The notes below the pieces were generated by a model, which saw nothing but the letters and a program-made list of their open reading frames with translations, ran no database searches and was not told the DNA's origin. Shown here piece after piece: positions 43,992 to 51,985 of a stretch of 64,000 bases of DNA (its first letter is position 1; each line of letters begins with the position of its first letter). The position numbers were made by a program, and so were the translations under genes. This DNA is from Litorivicinus sp965656605 (GTDB lineage: Bacteria > Pseudomonadota > Gammaproteobacteria > Pseudomonadales > Litorivicinaceae), in assembly GCA_965656605.1 (NCBI GenBank), contig CBFHLC010000003.1, positions 25,088 to 89,087 of the forward strand, written 5' to 3'.

Positions 43992-44786
43992 GTGATGCGG
44001 TATTTGTTGGGTTTGTGGTGGTTAATGGCGGCGTCGGCATGGTCGATGGATCTGTGGTTGCCGGACCGTGACCTGCCATCACTACTGGCCCAAGAGCGCA
44101 ATGCTCGATTGGCCCGCGAAGTCTCGGCACTATTTACCTTCCCAGTCTCTGATCAGCGTTACGACGCTCACGGTTTGCAGTCCGTCCTAGACGGATCCGG
44201 CTTGGCTCTGGTGGATCCACAAAACTATGAGGCATTGCTGGCCCATGGTTGGGTGGCGGTTGCTCGCTTTCCTCGTACGCCGGGTGTTCAGTTGGTGACC
44301 CAGCAGGGGGAAGATCCTGAGCAAGCCTTAGTCGTGGGTACGCCCGGCCAGCAGCGGGTAGAGCACTGGCTAGCACCGGCATTGGCGCCTCAAGCGCGTG
44401 AGTTAGTGACCTTTAACAATGCACAGGATTGCCTGCGGCGGTTGTTCTCTGGCATTGACGGCTGTTTGGTTAAAGTTGTGGAAGCCGAAGCCTATGCCGA
44501 GCAATTCGACGTAGCGCTGAATATCGCACCAGCACGGGCCTTTCGGCTACCTGGCGCCGTCTTGTTCCAAAAACCGCCGGTTTGGGATCCGCAAGCCTTC
44601 GTCGGGCTTGAGTTAGATGGGTCGGCCTTGGTGGCCTGGCACTCCTTCGATGAGGTCTACTACCGTCGAATGGTCGCGGCACTGCAGCGCATGAAAGACG
44701 AGTCAGATAGCCAGACATTGCTGGGTGAATCGTCGTATACTCCTGTTATCCAAGGAGAATCTGATGACGCGATCCGAACTGATTGA
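43992..44786 (+). CDS. Periplasmic binding-protein-like protein of unknown function
   Basis: 264 residues. N-terminal signal peptide (LLGLWWLMAASAWS). The rest has alternating strands and helices and short runs such as LVDPQNYEALLAHGWVAVARFPRT and DCLRRLFSGIDGCLVKV, suggestive of a type 2 periplasmic binding fold (PhnD/TAXI-like), but no family motif is certain. Start could be GTG 43992 or ATG 43995; there is no clear RBS. It sits between rpsA and ihfB, normally adjacent genes, so it is an insertion relative to the common order. The 3' end overlaps the ihfB start by 23 bases. Confidence 0.6.
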   Translation: MMRYLLGLWWLMAASAWSMDLWLPDRDLPSLLAQERNARLAREVSALFTFPVSDQRYDAHGLQSVLDGSGLALVDPQNYEALLAHGWVAVARFPRTPGVQLVTQQGEDPEQALVVGTPGQQRVEHWLAPALAPQARELVTFNNAQDCLRRLFSGIDGCLVKVVEAEAYAEQFDVALNIAPARAFRLPGAVLFQKPPVWDPQAFVGLELDGSALVAWHSFDEVYYRRMVAALQRMKDESDSQTLLGESSYTPVIQGESDDAIRTD

Positions 44787-45054
44787 GCGCATTGCTCGAC
44801 GCAATCCTGAACTTCCGGCCACTGACGTTGAGTTGGCGGTAAAGGGGATCATTGAGCGCATGTCGCGGGCATTGGCTCGGGGTCAGCGGGTAGAAGTACG
44901 CGGGTTCGGTAGTTTCTCTTTGGCCAAGCGTGCACCCAGAGTAGGGCGCAACCCTCGCACCGGCGAGGCGGTTGAGCTGGGCATCAAGCACGTCCCTCGC
45001 TTCAAGGCGGGGAAAGCCTTGCGCGATGCAGTGGACGAGTCTCGTAAAGGATAA
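44764..45054 (+). CDS. ihfB: Integration host factor subunit beta
   Basis: DNA-bending protein, heterodimer with IhfA (encoded near 63.6 kb). 96 residues. VRGFGSFSLAKRAPRVGRNPRTGE carries the beta-arm with the intercalating Pro in GRNPRTG. I chose the ATG at 44764, preceded by AAGGAG. It lies downstream of rpsA as in most gammaproteobacteria. Confidence 0.95.
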   Translation: MTRSELIERIARRNPELPATDVELAVKGIIERMSRALARGQRVEVRGFGSFSLAKRAPRVGRNPRTGEAVELGIKHVPRFKAGKALRDAVDESRKG

Positions 45055-45060
45055 AGCGCA

Positions 45061-45357
45061 ATGCGGTTATTAAAGTCTTTGTTTTTGTTTTTAGTGGTGC
45101 TGCTGTCGGTTTTGGTCGGCATCACCCTGTTTCTGCATAACGATCAGGTGATTAGCGTCAATTTAGTCTGGCTACAAACCCCTGAGGCTGCGGTAGCGGT
45201 CTGGTTGATGGTGTTTTTCGCGGTGGGGCTGATTATTGGCGTTTCAGTATCCGTGGTGGCTTATCTGTGGATTCGGGGTCGCACTTGGGGCTTACGCCGC
45301 AAAGTGCGCAAGTTGGAAAGCCAAGTGGCTACTACCACGCTGCCGAGCCAATCATGA
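45061..45357 (+). CDS. lapA: LapA-domain membrane protein
   Basis: A 98-residue protein with two TM segments (about 4-22 and 43-67) and a basic C-terminal coil, as in LapA (DUF1049), which works with LapB in control of LPS synthesis through LpxC. HNDQVISVNLVWLQTPEA and the second TM fit the family. Unlike E. coli, lapB does not follow; pyrF overlaps the stop (ATGA). Confidence 0.88.
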   Translation: MRLLKSLFLFLVVLLSVLVGITLFLHNDQVISVNLVWLQTPEAAVAVWLMVFFAVGLIIGVSVSVVAYLWIRGRTWGLRRKVRKLESQVATTTLPSQS

Positions 45358-46058
45358 GTCAGTCACCGGTTATCGTTGCGCTTGACTTCGCAACCCCTGA
45401 AGCGGCTCTCGAGATGGCGGCTCGCTTGGATCCATCGTCCTGCAGGGTCAAGGTAGGCAAAGAGTTGTTCACCCGTGGCGGCCCGCGAATGGTCGAGGCA
45501 CTTCGCCATCAGGGCTTTGATATTTTTCTTGATTTGAAATTCCACGACATTCCTAACACGGTCGCACGGGCATGCTCGGCGGCGGCGGATCTGGGTGTGT
45601 GGATGGTCAACGTCCATGCCAGTACTGGCCGTAGTGCGATGACTCACGCTGCCGATGCATTAGCACAGTTTGCAAACCGCCCCTTGTTGACGGCAGTCAC
45701 GGTGCTAACCAGCTTTTCCCAAGCCGAGTTATCCGAAGTCTCACCCGGTGAAGTGTTGGCCGAGCGGGTATCGCGCTTGGCTGCCTTGACTCAAGACTGC
45801 GGCTTGGATGGAGTGGTTTGCTCGCCCCACGAGGCCGCAGATTTGCGCGCCCAGTGCGGTGGCGACTTTGCCTTAGTGACCCCGGGGGTTCGTCCTGCGG
45901 GCTCGGATGCGGGCGATCAAACCCGCATCATGACGCCGGCGGACGCGATCGCGTCCGGTTCAACCTATTTGGTGATTGGACGGCCGATTACTCAAGCCAT
46001 GGATCCGATTGCTGTGCTGAATCAGATTAATTTGACACTGGGCGTCGCAACTACCTGA
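45354..46058 (+). CDS. pyrF: Orotidine 5'-phosphate decarboxylase
   Basis: Last step of UMP synthesis. 234 residues, TIM barrel. Catalytic DxKxxD appears in FLDLKFHDIPNT; VIVALDFATPE and LVTPGVRP are also typical. I chose the ATG at 45354, overlapping the lapA TGA. The gene follows lapA as in E. coli apart from the missing lapB. Confidence 0.95.
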   Translation: MSQSPVIVALDFATPEAALEMAARLDPSSCRVKVGKELFTRGGPRMVEALRHQGFDIFLDLKFHDIPNTVARACSAAADLGVWMVNVHASTGRSAMTHAADALAQFANRPLLTAVTVLTSFSQAELSEVSPGEVLAERVSRLAALTQDCGLDGVVCSPHEAADLRAQCGGDFALVTPGVRPAGSDAGDQTRIMTPADAIASGSTYLVIGRPITQAMDPIAVLNQINLTLGVATT

Positions 46059-46083
46059 CGCGTCCGCATGCTGGGCTATGCAT

Positions 46084-46103
46084 CCTGAGTGTTCTTACTC
46101 AGG
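46084..46103 (+). promoter_or_regulatory. Hairpin overlapping the ribosome site of the ComEA-like gene
   Basis: Stem CCTGAGT/ACTCAGG, seven perfect pairs, loop GTTCTT. The right arm supplies AGG of the AGGAGG Shine-Dalgarno at 46101-46106. It could be a weak pyrF terminator without T-tract or a translational control element. Confidence 0.55.
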
Positions 46104-46109
46104 AGGCCC

Positions 46110-46412
46110 ATGATGAAAACGCTTTTACTTGCATCCTTATTGTCCGGCGGTGTGTCCGCCGCCGTCGTCGATATCAATACGGCAACCGCAGACGATTTAG
46201 CGCGTAACCTGCTTGGGGTAGGTCCGGCCATTGCCGAGCGCATTGTCGAGTTCCGCTTGATCGAAGGGGGATTTCCAACGCCAGACAGTATTCAGCTGGT
46301 GCCAGGCATTGGTCACAAAACCTTCCTCAAGAACCAAGAGTTCATTCAGGTATCGCCCTTGGACGATGGTCCAGTCCTATCTAGTCCCGCCGACCAAGGT
46401 GCTCAGCCGTGA
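46110..46412 (+). CDS. ComEA-like helix-hairpin-helix protein
   Basis: 100 residues. Signal peptide (MMKTLLLASLLSGGVSA), then the ComEA-type HhH: VDINTATADDLARNLLGVGPAIAERIVEFR and FPTPDSIQLVPGIGHKTF. Exported DNA-binding proteins of this type pull DNA into the periplasm in natural transformation, but many short versions have no tested role. A very strong AGGAGG precedes ATG 46110; a second ATG follows at once. The SD is partly inside a hairpin. Confidence 0.85.
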   Translation: MMKTLLLASLLSGGVSAAVVDINTATADDLARNLLGVGPAIAERIVEFRLIEGGFPTPDSIQLVPGIGHKTFLKNQEFIQVSPLDDGPVLSSPADQGAQP

Positions 46413-46452
46413 AGCAATTCACACTCGCTATGTCGATTGAGGAGAGACAGTC

Positions 46453-47490
46453 ATGGCGAATATGTTGCTGGTGGGCGGTGCTGGGTTTACCGGGCGTCAC
46501 ATCCTGCAGGCATGGTTAACAAAGCCGGGTAATCGCGCAACAGTCCTAGACAAGGGTATCAGTGCGGCGGGCTTTGCGAATGTTCAGGAATGGGCCCAAT
46601 CCGGTCGTGTTCAGGTCATTCAAGATGACTCTAGGGATCGGACTCGTCTGGACGATATCCTTCGGGGCGACAGTTTCGAGTCAATCATTCAGCTCTCTAC
46701 GGGGCATCAACCTGGGCCTCCGGAATTAGCTCGCCGTGAAGCCTTAGACTCCATGGCTCGTGGCACCCAGTACTTGGTCGAGGCCATCGCGGATCATTGT
46801 CCGGACACGCCTATGTATCAGTTAGTGTCGACGGCGCCCTGGGGCGATGATCCATCGCGCACGGTGGATCATGGCGTGTCTGTTCGTCCGGCCAGTTTGA
46901 TGGGGGTTGCCGAATCAATTGCCATGGAAGTGGGCTTGGGCCTCAGCCGTGAGTTGGGTGTCAAGAATCAAGTCTTTGTTGCGCCCTTGGCCTTTGGCCC
47001 GCATCAACTCGAAGGGCCGGTGGCTCAGTTTGTGGCATCGGTGTTAAGTGGCGATGGTGCGACTCAAGCTCACGCCAAGGCGGACTGGCGACTGATCTAT
47101 GCCCCGGATCTGGGTCAGCGGGTGGTCGAGGCCATCGAGAATCCCATGGGCGGCTCGGTGCTGCGCCTGCCGGGCTTGCACGGCATGGGCTGGTCACAAC
47201 TCAGCCAGACCTTGGCTCAACTACTGCAGCGCTTTAGCGCGGCGAATCCTGCGCTCAAGACTCGCTTCCCGCAGGCGAATTGGACGTGGCGTGTTGGCTT
47301 CGAAGTTGCTCGGCATCCTGGCTGGCCGGAACAGGTGCAGGGTGGGGCCGGTGCCATCGAATTTCCAGAGACGCCATGGCCCTCGGCACTGGCGGATACA
47401 CTGCGGTGGTATTTAAGCCATCCAGAGGGCTGGCAGGGCAAAATTGCAACGAATCAAGAGCTTGAGCGTCGTTATGCACCTGCAATATAA
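46453..47490 (+). CDS. NAD-dependent epimerase/dehydratase-like protein lacking YxxxK
   Basis: 345 residues, extended SDR fold. GGAGFTGRHILQ is the dinucleotide motif, DDSRDR and IIQLSTGH the following strands. At the catalytic position the usual SxYGxxKxxxE reads SLMGVAESIAME, so both Tyr and Lys are replaced (Met and Glu). The enzyme may bind NAD(H) without classic SDR chemistry. Function unknown; distant similarity to sugar-acid dehydrogenases is possible. A good RBS (GAGGAGAG) lies upstream. tRNA-Asn follows. Confidence 0.8.
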   Translation: MANMLLVGGAGFTGRHILQAWLTKPGNRATVLDKGISAAGFANVQEWAQSGRVQVIQDDSRDRTRLDDILRGDSFESIIQLSTGHQPGPPELARREALDSMARGTQYLVEAIADHCPDTPMYQLVSTAPWGDDPSRTVDHGVSVRPASLMGVAESIAMEVGLGLSRELGVKNQVFVAPLAFGPHQLEGPVAQFVASVLSGDGATQAHAKADWRLIYAPDLGQRVVEAIENPMGGSVLRLPGLHGMGWSQLSQTLAQLLQRFSAANPALKTRFPQANWTWRVGFEVARHPGWPEQVQGGAGAIEFPETPWPSALADTLRWYLSHPEGWQGKIATNQELERRYAPAI

Positions 47491-47498
47491 AAAAGTCG

Positions 47499-47527
47499 TT
47501 GACGAGTGCATCGATAGACCCTAATAT
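47499..47527 (+). promoter_or_regulatory. Sigma70-type promoter of tRNA-Asn
   Basis: TTGACG, 17-base spacer, TAATAT, then the GC-rich discriminator CCGCGCC. The tRNA starts 19 bases after the -10. Confidence 0.75.
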
Positions 47528-47545
47528 CCGCGCCGTTCCAACGGA

Positions 47546-47621
47546 TCCGCTGTAGCTCAGTTGGTAGAGCAGAAGACTGTTAATCTTTTGGTCGCTGGTT
47601 CGAGTCCAGCCAGCGGAGCCA
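47546..47621 (+). tRNA. tRNA-Asn (anticodon GTT)
   Basis: 76 bases with encoded CCA. Acceptor stem TCCGCTG/CAGCGGA, D-arm AGCTCAGTTGGTAGAGC, anticodon loop CTGTTAA with GTT, T-arm GGTTCGAGTCC. It has its own promoter and terminator. Confidence 0.97.
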
Positions 47622-47636
47622 ATTGGAATAAACGTT

Positions 47637-47662
47637 AAAACCCGACTTGTTCGGGTTTTTTT
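47637..47662 (+). terminator. Rho-independent terminator of tRNA-Asn
   Basis: Stem AAAACCCGA/TCGGGTTTT with loop CTTGT, and a run of seven T residues overlapping the right arm. Confidence 0.9.
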
Positions 47663-47722
47663 GTGCCTGTTGAAACCCCACCTTTCCTAAGCGAACACAC
47701 AATAATGCTAAGGAAGTAACCA

Positions 47723-48502
47723 ATGGATTTAGGCATCAAGGGGCGCAGTGCCCTGGTTTTGGGCGCCTCACAAGGGCTGGGGCAGGCGATTGCCAAAGCG
47801 CTGGCAGCCGAGGGCGTCCACGTGACGCTAGCCGCTCGAAGCACTGACAAATTGACTCAGACCGCTGACGAGTGCCGCGCAATGGGCGTCAACGCAGATG
47901 TGATCGAGCTGGATCTGAACAGCACAGAGTCGGTTTCGGCTTTAATTGGGCATCTCTCTACCAACCCAGTCGATATTTTACTGTCCAACTCGGGTGGGCC
48001 GCCTCCAGGCACGGTGCCCGGCGTCGATCCTGCTGCTTGGGGCACTCACTTTAATGCGATGGTGCTCAACCAGATTCAAATCATCGAAGCCGCCTTGCCG
48101 GGCATGCGTAAAAACGGCTGGGGGCGCGTCCTTGCGGTATCTAGTTCGGGGATTCAGATTCCGATTCCCCATCTTGCGATCTCAAACACCCTGCGCTCAT
48201 CCTTGGCGGCTTACTGCAAGACCTTAGCGGGTCAGGTGGCCTGCGATGGCGTCACCGTCAACTTGCTGTTGCCCGGACGGGTAGACACCCCGCGTGTTCA
48301 GTCGATTGATGTCAACGCTGCCAGCAAGCAGGGCATCAGCGCCGATCAAGCGCGCGCCAACTCGATTGCAACGATTCCGGCGGGCCGTTACGGCCGCCCC
48401 GAAGAGTTCGGTGCCGTCGCCGCGTTTTATGCCAGTGACTTGGCCGGCTACTTGACTGGCAACCAGATTCGGATCGACGGAGGTTTGATTCGAGCCTTGT
48501 GA
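47723..48502 (+). CDS. SDR-fold oxidoreductase lacking the YxxxK pair
   Basis: 259 residues. NAD(P) motif GASQGLGQAIA, strand-4 motif LSNSGGPP and a Ser in AVSSSG are present. The catalytic YxxxK position reads LAISN (in IPHLAISNTLR), so Tyr and Lys are Leu and Asn. Such LxxSN variants exist among 3-oxoacyl-ACP-reductase-like SDRs and their chemistry is uncertain. The C-terminal GNQIRIDGGLIRAL is standard. RBS AAGGAAG. It precedes the TAXI transporter genes by about 60 bases and may be cotranscribed with them. Confidence 0.83.
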   Translation: MDLGIKGRSALVLGASQGLGQAIAKALAAEGVHVTLAARSTDKLTQTADECRAMGVNADVIELDLNSTESVSALIGHLSTNPVDILLSNSGGPPPGTVPGVDPAAWGTHFNAMVLNQIQIIEAALPGMRKNGWGRVLAVSSSGIQIPIPHLAISNTLRSSLAAYCKTLAGQVACDGVTVNLLLPGRVDTPRVQSIDVNAASKQGISADQARANSIATIPAGRYGRPEEFGAVAAFYASDLAGYLTGNQIRIDGGLIRAL

Positions 48503-48563
48503 AACCCGGGTGCTTGTGGGTAGTCTTCAAGCGCTCAAACAAAAACAAAAAATAGGAAGTCCC

Positions 48564-49574
48564 ATGAAACGTAGAATTCTTCTATCTGCAACGCTCGCCG
48601 CTGGCATGAGTGCCGGAATGGTTCAGCAAGCCATGGCTGAGTCGGATTACATCTTGGCTACGGCTTCAACCGGCGGTACCTACTACCCCGTGGGTGTTGC
48701 GATTAGCACCCTGACCAAGGTCAAACTGCAGCCCAAAGAAAAAATCGGCATGTCTGCGATTAACTCAGCCGGCTCGGGCGAGAACCTACGCCTGATTCGC
48801 GAGCGTGAAGCGGACTTTGCGATTCTGCAGGGCCTGTACGGCTATTATGGTTTTAACGGTGTCGGTCCGGTCGAAAAAGACGGCCCTCAAACGCACCTGC
48901 GTAGTGTCTCGATGCTGTGGCAGAACGTTGAGCACTTCATCGTCCAAAACCAGTACGCATCCACCGGCACTGTGTCTGATATCGCAGCGCTGGGTGATCA
49001 AGCCCTAGCCATGGGTCGTCAGAACTCGGGCACCATCGGTTCGAACACTGCCATCATGAACAACCTAGGGTTGGATCTGACCGACGGCGTTGAGCTGGTG
49101 TACGGAGGCTACGGCCCCTCAGCTGATGCATTGCAAAACGGCCAGGTCGCCGGCGTCGGCATTCCTGCCGGTATCCCGGTCGGCGCGATTACCAAGCTGA
49201 TGGCATCAGCCGGTGACGACGTGACCTTGCTGGGTATGACACCAGAGCAGCAGGCCCAAGCCGATGGCGGCTTTAACCTGTGGACACCTTTCACCATTCC
49301 AGCGGGCACTTACCCCGGTCAGGATGCGGACGTGCAAACCATTGCGCAGCCTAACTTCCTGGGCACCCATGTGGATGTGAACGAAGAGGACGTCTACAAG
49401 ATCACCAAGACGATCTACGAGAACTTGCCCTTCCTGAACAGCATCCACCCGGCGACTAAGGCCATGGCGCTCGAAAAAGCTATCGCCGGCTTGCCTGCGC
49501 CGCTGCACCCCGGAGCTGCGCGTTACTACCAAGAGCAGGGCCTAGAAATCCCCGCTCGTCTGATCGCCGACTAA
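48564..49574 (+). CDS. TAXI-family TRAP transporter solute-binding protein
   Basis: 336 residues. Signal peptide to about residue 25 (VQQAMA). The mature start YILATASTGGTYYPVGVAI is the TAXI family hallmark. Such proteins deliver a substrate, often a dicarboxylate or amino acid, to a sodium-driven permease. The permease follows, separated by a UUCG hairpin. I chose the ATG at 48564 (AGGAAG upstream). Ligand unknown; homologs bind glutamate, alpha-ketoglutarate or others. Confidence 0.93.
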   Translation: MKRRILLSATLAAGMSAGMVQQAMAESDYILATASTGGTYYPVGVAISTLTKVKLQPKEKIGMSAINSAGSGENLRLIREREADFAILQGLYGYYGFNGVGPVEKDGPQTHLRSVSMLWQNVEHFIVQNQYASTGTVSDIAALGDQALAMGRQNSGTIGSNTAIMNNLGLDLTDGVELVYGGYGPSADALQNGQVAGVGIPAGIPVGAITKLMASAGDDVTLLGMTPEQQAQADGGFNLWTPFTIPAGTYPGQDADVQTIAQPNFLGTHVDVNEEDVYKITKTIYENLPFLNSIHPATKAMALEKAIAGLPAPLHPGAARYYQEQGLEIPARLIAD

Positions 49575-49581
49575 ATGGCAG

Positions 49582-49608
49582 ACAGGGGGCCTTCGGGCTC
49601 CCTGTTTT
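49582..49608 (+). terminator. UUCG-capped hairpin between TAXI binding protein and permease
   Basis: Ten-base stem ACAGGGGGCC/GGCTCCCTGT with one G-T pair and the extra-stable C(TTCG)G loop, followed by only TTTT. Probably an attenuating terminator or 3' stabiliser that keeps the binding protein more abundant than the permease. Confidence 0.7.
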
Positions 49609-49611
49609 AAT

Positions 49612-51660
49612 ATGACTGAATATTCTGAACGCGTTGTATCAACGCTTGAACATCGCCTGGCTTGGTGTCTGGGCTTAGGCCTTTCGGCTTTTCATATTTA
49701 TTTGGCGTGGGATCCGATGCTGTCGGAGTTCGCCCGCAATGCCATGCACTTTGGCGGCTTTGTGTTACTGGCCTCACTGGTCAAGCCCACCGGCTTTGCT
49801 GGGGATCGCTGGCTACGTTTTTTTGACTACGGGCTGGCGCTGGGTGCGGTATGGGCCTGCTGGCACGTGGTGACGTCTGAGACCGCTATTTATGAGCGCG
49901 GCGTACGACTCGAATTTCTGGATTGGCTGGCGATTGGCTGGCTAATTTTTTGCGCGGTTGAGTATTCCCGGCGAGTCGCCGGCTGGATTGTTCCTGCGCT
50001 CATTCTTTTGGCGCTGTCCTATATCTCGTTTTGGGGCGCGCATATCCCTGGGGTGTTCCGCTTTGCTGGCTTGTCGCTGGAAACCTTGGCGTTTCGCTCG
50101 GTTTACGGCGATGACGGGCTATTTGGCACGATCGCTCGGATCTCATCGACCTATGTATTTGTGTTTATCGTTTTCGGATCGTTTTTGGTGCGCTCCGGTG
50201 CTGGCGAATTCGTAATTGATCTCAGCCGAGCGCTGGCGGGCCGGGTTCAAGGCGGCCCTGGGTTTGTTGCGGTACTGTCCTCAGGATTGACCGGTACGAT
50301 CAGCGGCAGTGCGGTGGCTAACACAGCTTCGACCGGTGTGATCACTATCCCCATGATGAAGCGGGCGGGTTTTCCCGCGCCATTCGCTGGCGCCGTCGAG
50401 GCCAGTGCGTCCACCGGTGGCCAGTTGATGCCACCGATCATGGGGGCCGGTGCCTTTGTGATGGCCGCCTACACGCAAATCCCCTACGAGAGCATCGCCC
50501 TGGCAGCGGCGATTCCGGCGTTCTTGTACTTCGCCTCGGTGATCTTCTTTGTCCGAATCCAAGCGCGTAAATTAAACTTGCAGGGCATGGAAGGCGAGGG
50601 CTTGACCCTGAAACAGGCCTTCAAGCAGGGCGGCGCCAGCTTCATTATTCCCGTGGGCTTGTTGATTACTTTGCTGGCCAGCGGATTTACGCCGACCTAT
50701 GCGGCGGTCTTTAGCATTCTGGCGATTATAGTATCCAGCCACCTCACCCTGCGTCCGATGGGCTTCTACGATGTGCTCGATGCCTTGGCGTTGGGTGCCA
50801 AGAACATGATCATGACCGCCGTTCTGCTGTGCTCAGTCGGACTGATTGTTAACGTCATTGCAACCGCCGGCATAGGCAACACGTTTAGCTTGATGATTTC
50901 TAACTGGTCGGATGGCTCGGTGATCATTGCGATCGGGCTGATCGCTATCGCATCCTTGGTATTGGGTATGGGACTGCCGGTCACGGCCGCCTACATTGTA
51001 CTGGCTACGCTGAGTGCGCCAGCATTGGCGGGGATGATCGCAGATCAAGCTGCGCTGGTCGCACTGGCCGGTGAGCTGAGTGTCGATGTTATGCCGATCG
51101 TTCAATTAGCAATGCCGACCTGGACGCCGGGACTCGAATCCGCAGTGCTCGGACAGATGTGGGCTGACACAGCTCCCGAGTTAAAGAGCCTGATTCGTGA
51201 CTCGGTGGTGAATGCCGATCAGCTGACCGCTGCGTTGCTGGCCGCCCACATGATCATCTTTTGGCTCAGCCAAGACTCGAACGTGACCCCGCCGGTCTGT
51301 CTGGCTGCCTTCACAGCAGCTGCGATTGCCAAATCACGTCCGATGTACACAGGTTTCGTCAGCTGGAAGTTGGCTAAGGGCCTCTACATCGTGCCGGTTT
51401 TGTTTGCCTATACGCCGTTGCTCAGCGGCGATGGGTGGTTGGCGCTCAGCACGGGGGCCACCGCATTGATTGGGATCTATCTGCTGGCCGGGTCCATGGA
51501 AGGGTGGTTAGAGCAGCCCTTGGGTATCAGTGGTCGTGTATTAGCCGGTTTAAGCGGGGTTGCGCTGATGTGGCCGGGGCTTAATCTGGCCTGGGGCGGC
51601 GCGGGCGTACTATTTATTGTCGGGCAACAGTTGCTGGCTACCCGTAGATCTGCCTTGTGA
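49612..51660 (+). CDS. TRAP transporter fused permease (4TM/12TM)
   Basis: 682 residues with about 16 or more hydrophobic segments. Small (DctQ-like) and large (DctM-like) subunits are fused, as usual for TAXI systems. SGLTGTISGSAVANTASTGVITIPMMKRAGF and GLPVTAAYIVLATL are typical DctM motifs. It imports the ligand of the preceding binding protein using a sodium gradient. The start ATG has no clear Shine-Dalgarno because the upstream hairpin ends three bases before it. Confidence 0.93.
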   Translation: MTEYSERVVSTLEHRLAWCLGLGLSAFHIYLAWDPMLSEFARNAMHFGGFVLLASLVKPTGFAGDRWLRFFDYGLALGAVWACWHVVTSETAIYERGVRLEFLDWLAIGWLIFCAVEYSRRVAGWIVPALILLALSYISFWGAHIPGVFRFAGLSLETLAFRSVYGDDGLFGTIARISSTYVFVFIVFGSFLVRSGAGEFVIDLSRALAGRVQGGPGFVAVLSSGLTGTISGSAVANTASTGVITIPMMKRAGFPAPFAGAVEASASTGGQLMPPIMGAGAFVMAAYTQIPYESIALAAAIPAFLYFASVIFFVRIQARKLNLQGMEGEGLTLKQAFKQGGASFIIPVGLLITLLASGFTPTYAAVFSILAIIVSSHLTLRPMGFYDVLDALALGAKNMIMTAVLLCSVGLIVNVIATAGIGNTFSLMISNWSDGSVIIAIGLIAIASLVLGMGLPVTAAYIVLATLSAPALAGMIADQAALVALAGELSVDVMPIVQLAMPTWTPGLESAVLGQMWADTAPELKSLIRDSVVNADQLTAALLAAHMIIFWLSQDSNVTPPVCLAAFTAAAIAKSRPMYTGFVSWKLAKGLYIVPVLFAYTPLLSGDGWLALSTGATALIGIYLLAGSMEGWLEQPLGISGRVLAGLSGVALMWPGLNLAWGGAGVLFIVGQQLLATRRSAL

Positions 51661-51751
51661 TCTAGTTCGCATTATTCTCCACTGGGTCTATCGGTGGTGT
51701 GTGTTACGGCGCATCTTGTCCTTGCGGCTTTTCGCAAACGAGGTAATTAAG

Positions 51752-51946
51752 ATGTTTAAAGATCACAACGACCACATTGACGGCCAGCAAATTACGCCCG
51801 CCGACGTCATGAACTGGTTCCCACGCTTGGAACACCGTGAGGCCTGTCGTTTGTTGTGGGAATGGAAATCCCGCTCTAACGGACGCAACGTCAGCGTGTC
51901 CCGCGGCGATCTGGAATCTTTAATGGACGACATTCAAGTCAGCTAG
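51752..51946 (+). CDS. Small protein of unknown function
   Basis: 64 residues, cytoplasmic, acidic at the end. No family recognised. The middle WFPRLEHREACRLLWEWKSR is predicted helical and Trp-rich. I chose ATG 51752 (GAGGTAATTAAG upstream) because the preceding in-frame codons lie in the transporter 3' end. It lies 40 bases before uvrB. The 90-base gap before it has no clear promoter or terminator. Confidence 0.6.
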   Translation: MFKDHNDHIDGQQITPADVMNWFPRLEHREACRLLWEWKSRSNGRNVSVSRGDLESLMDDIQVS

Positions 51947-51985
51947 TCACTTGTTATCCATGGCGACACACCTCACTCTGTTGCC

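Noticed and set aside
48503..48563. A-rich leader before the TAXI binding protein as a small RNA or riboswitch
   Set aside because: Only a run of A with an AGGAAG RBS; no stable stem.
51661..51751. Possible terminator after the TRAP permease (TTGCG/CGCAA)
   Set aside because: Five-pair stem without T-tract; too weak to call.
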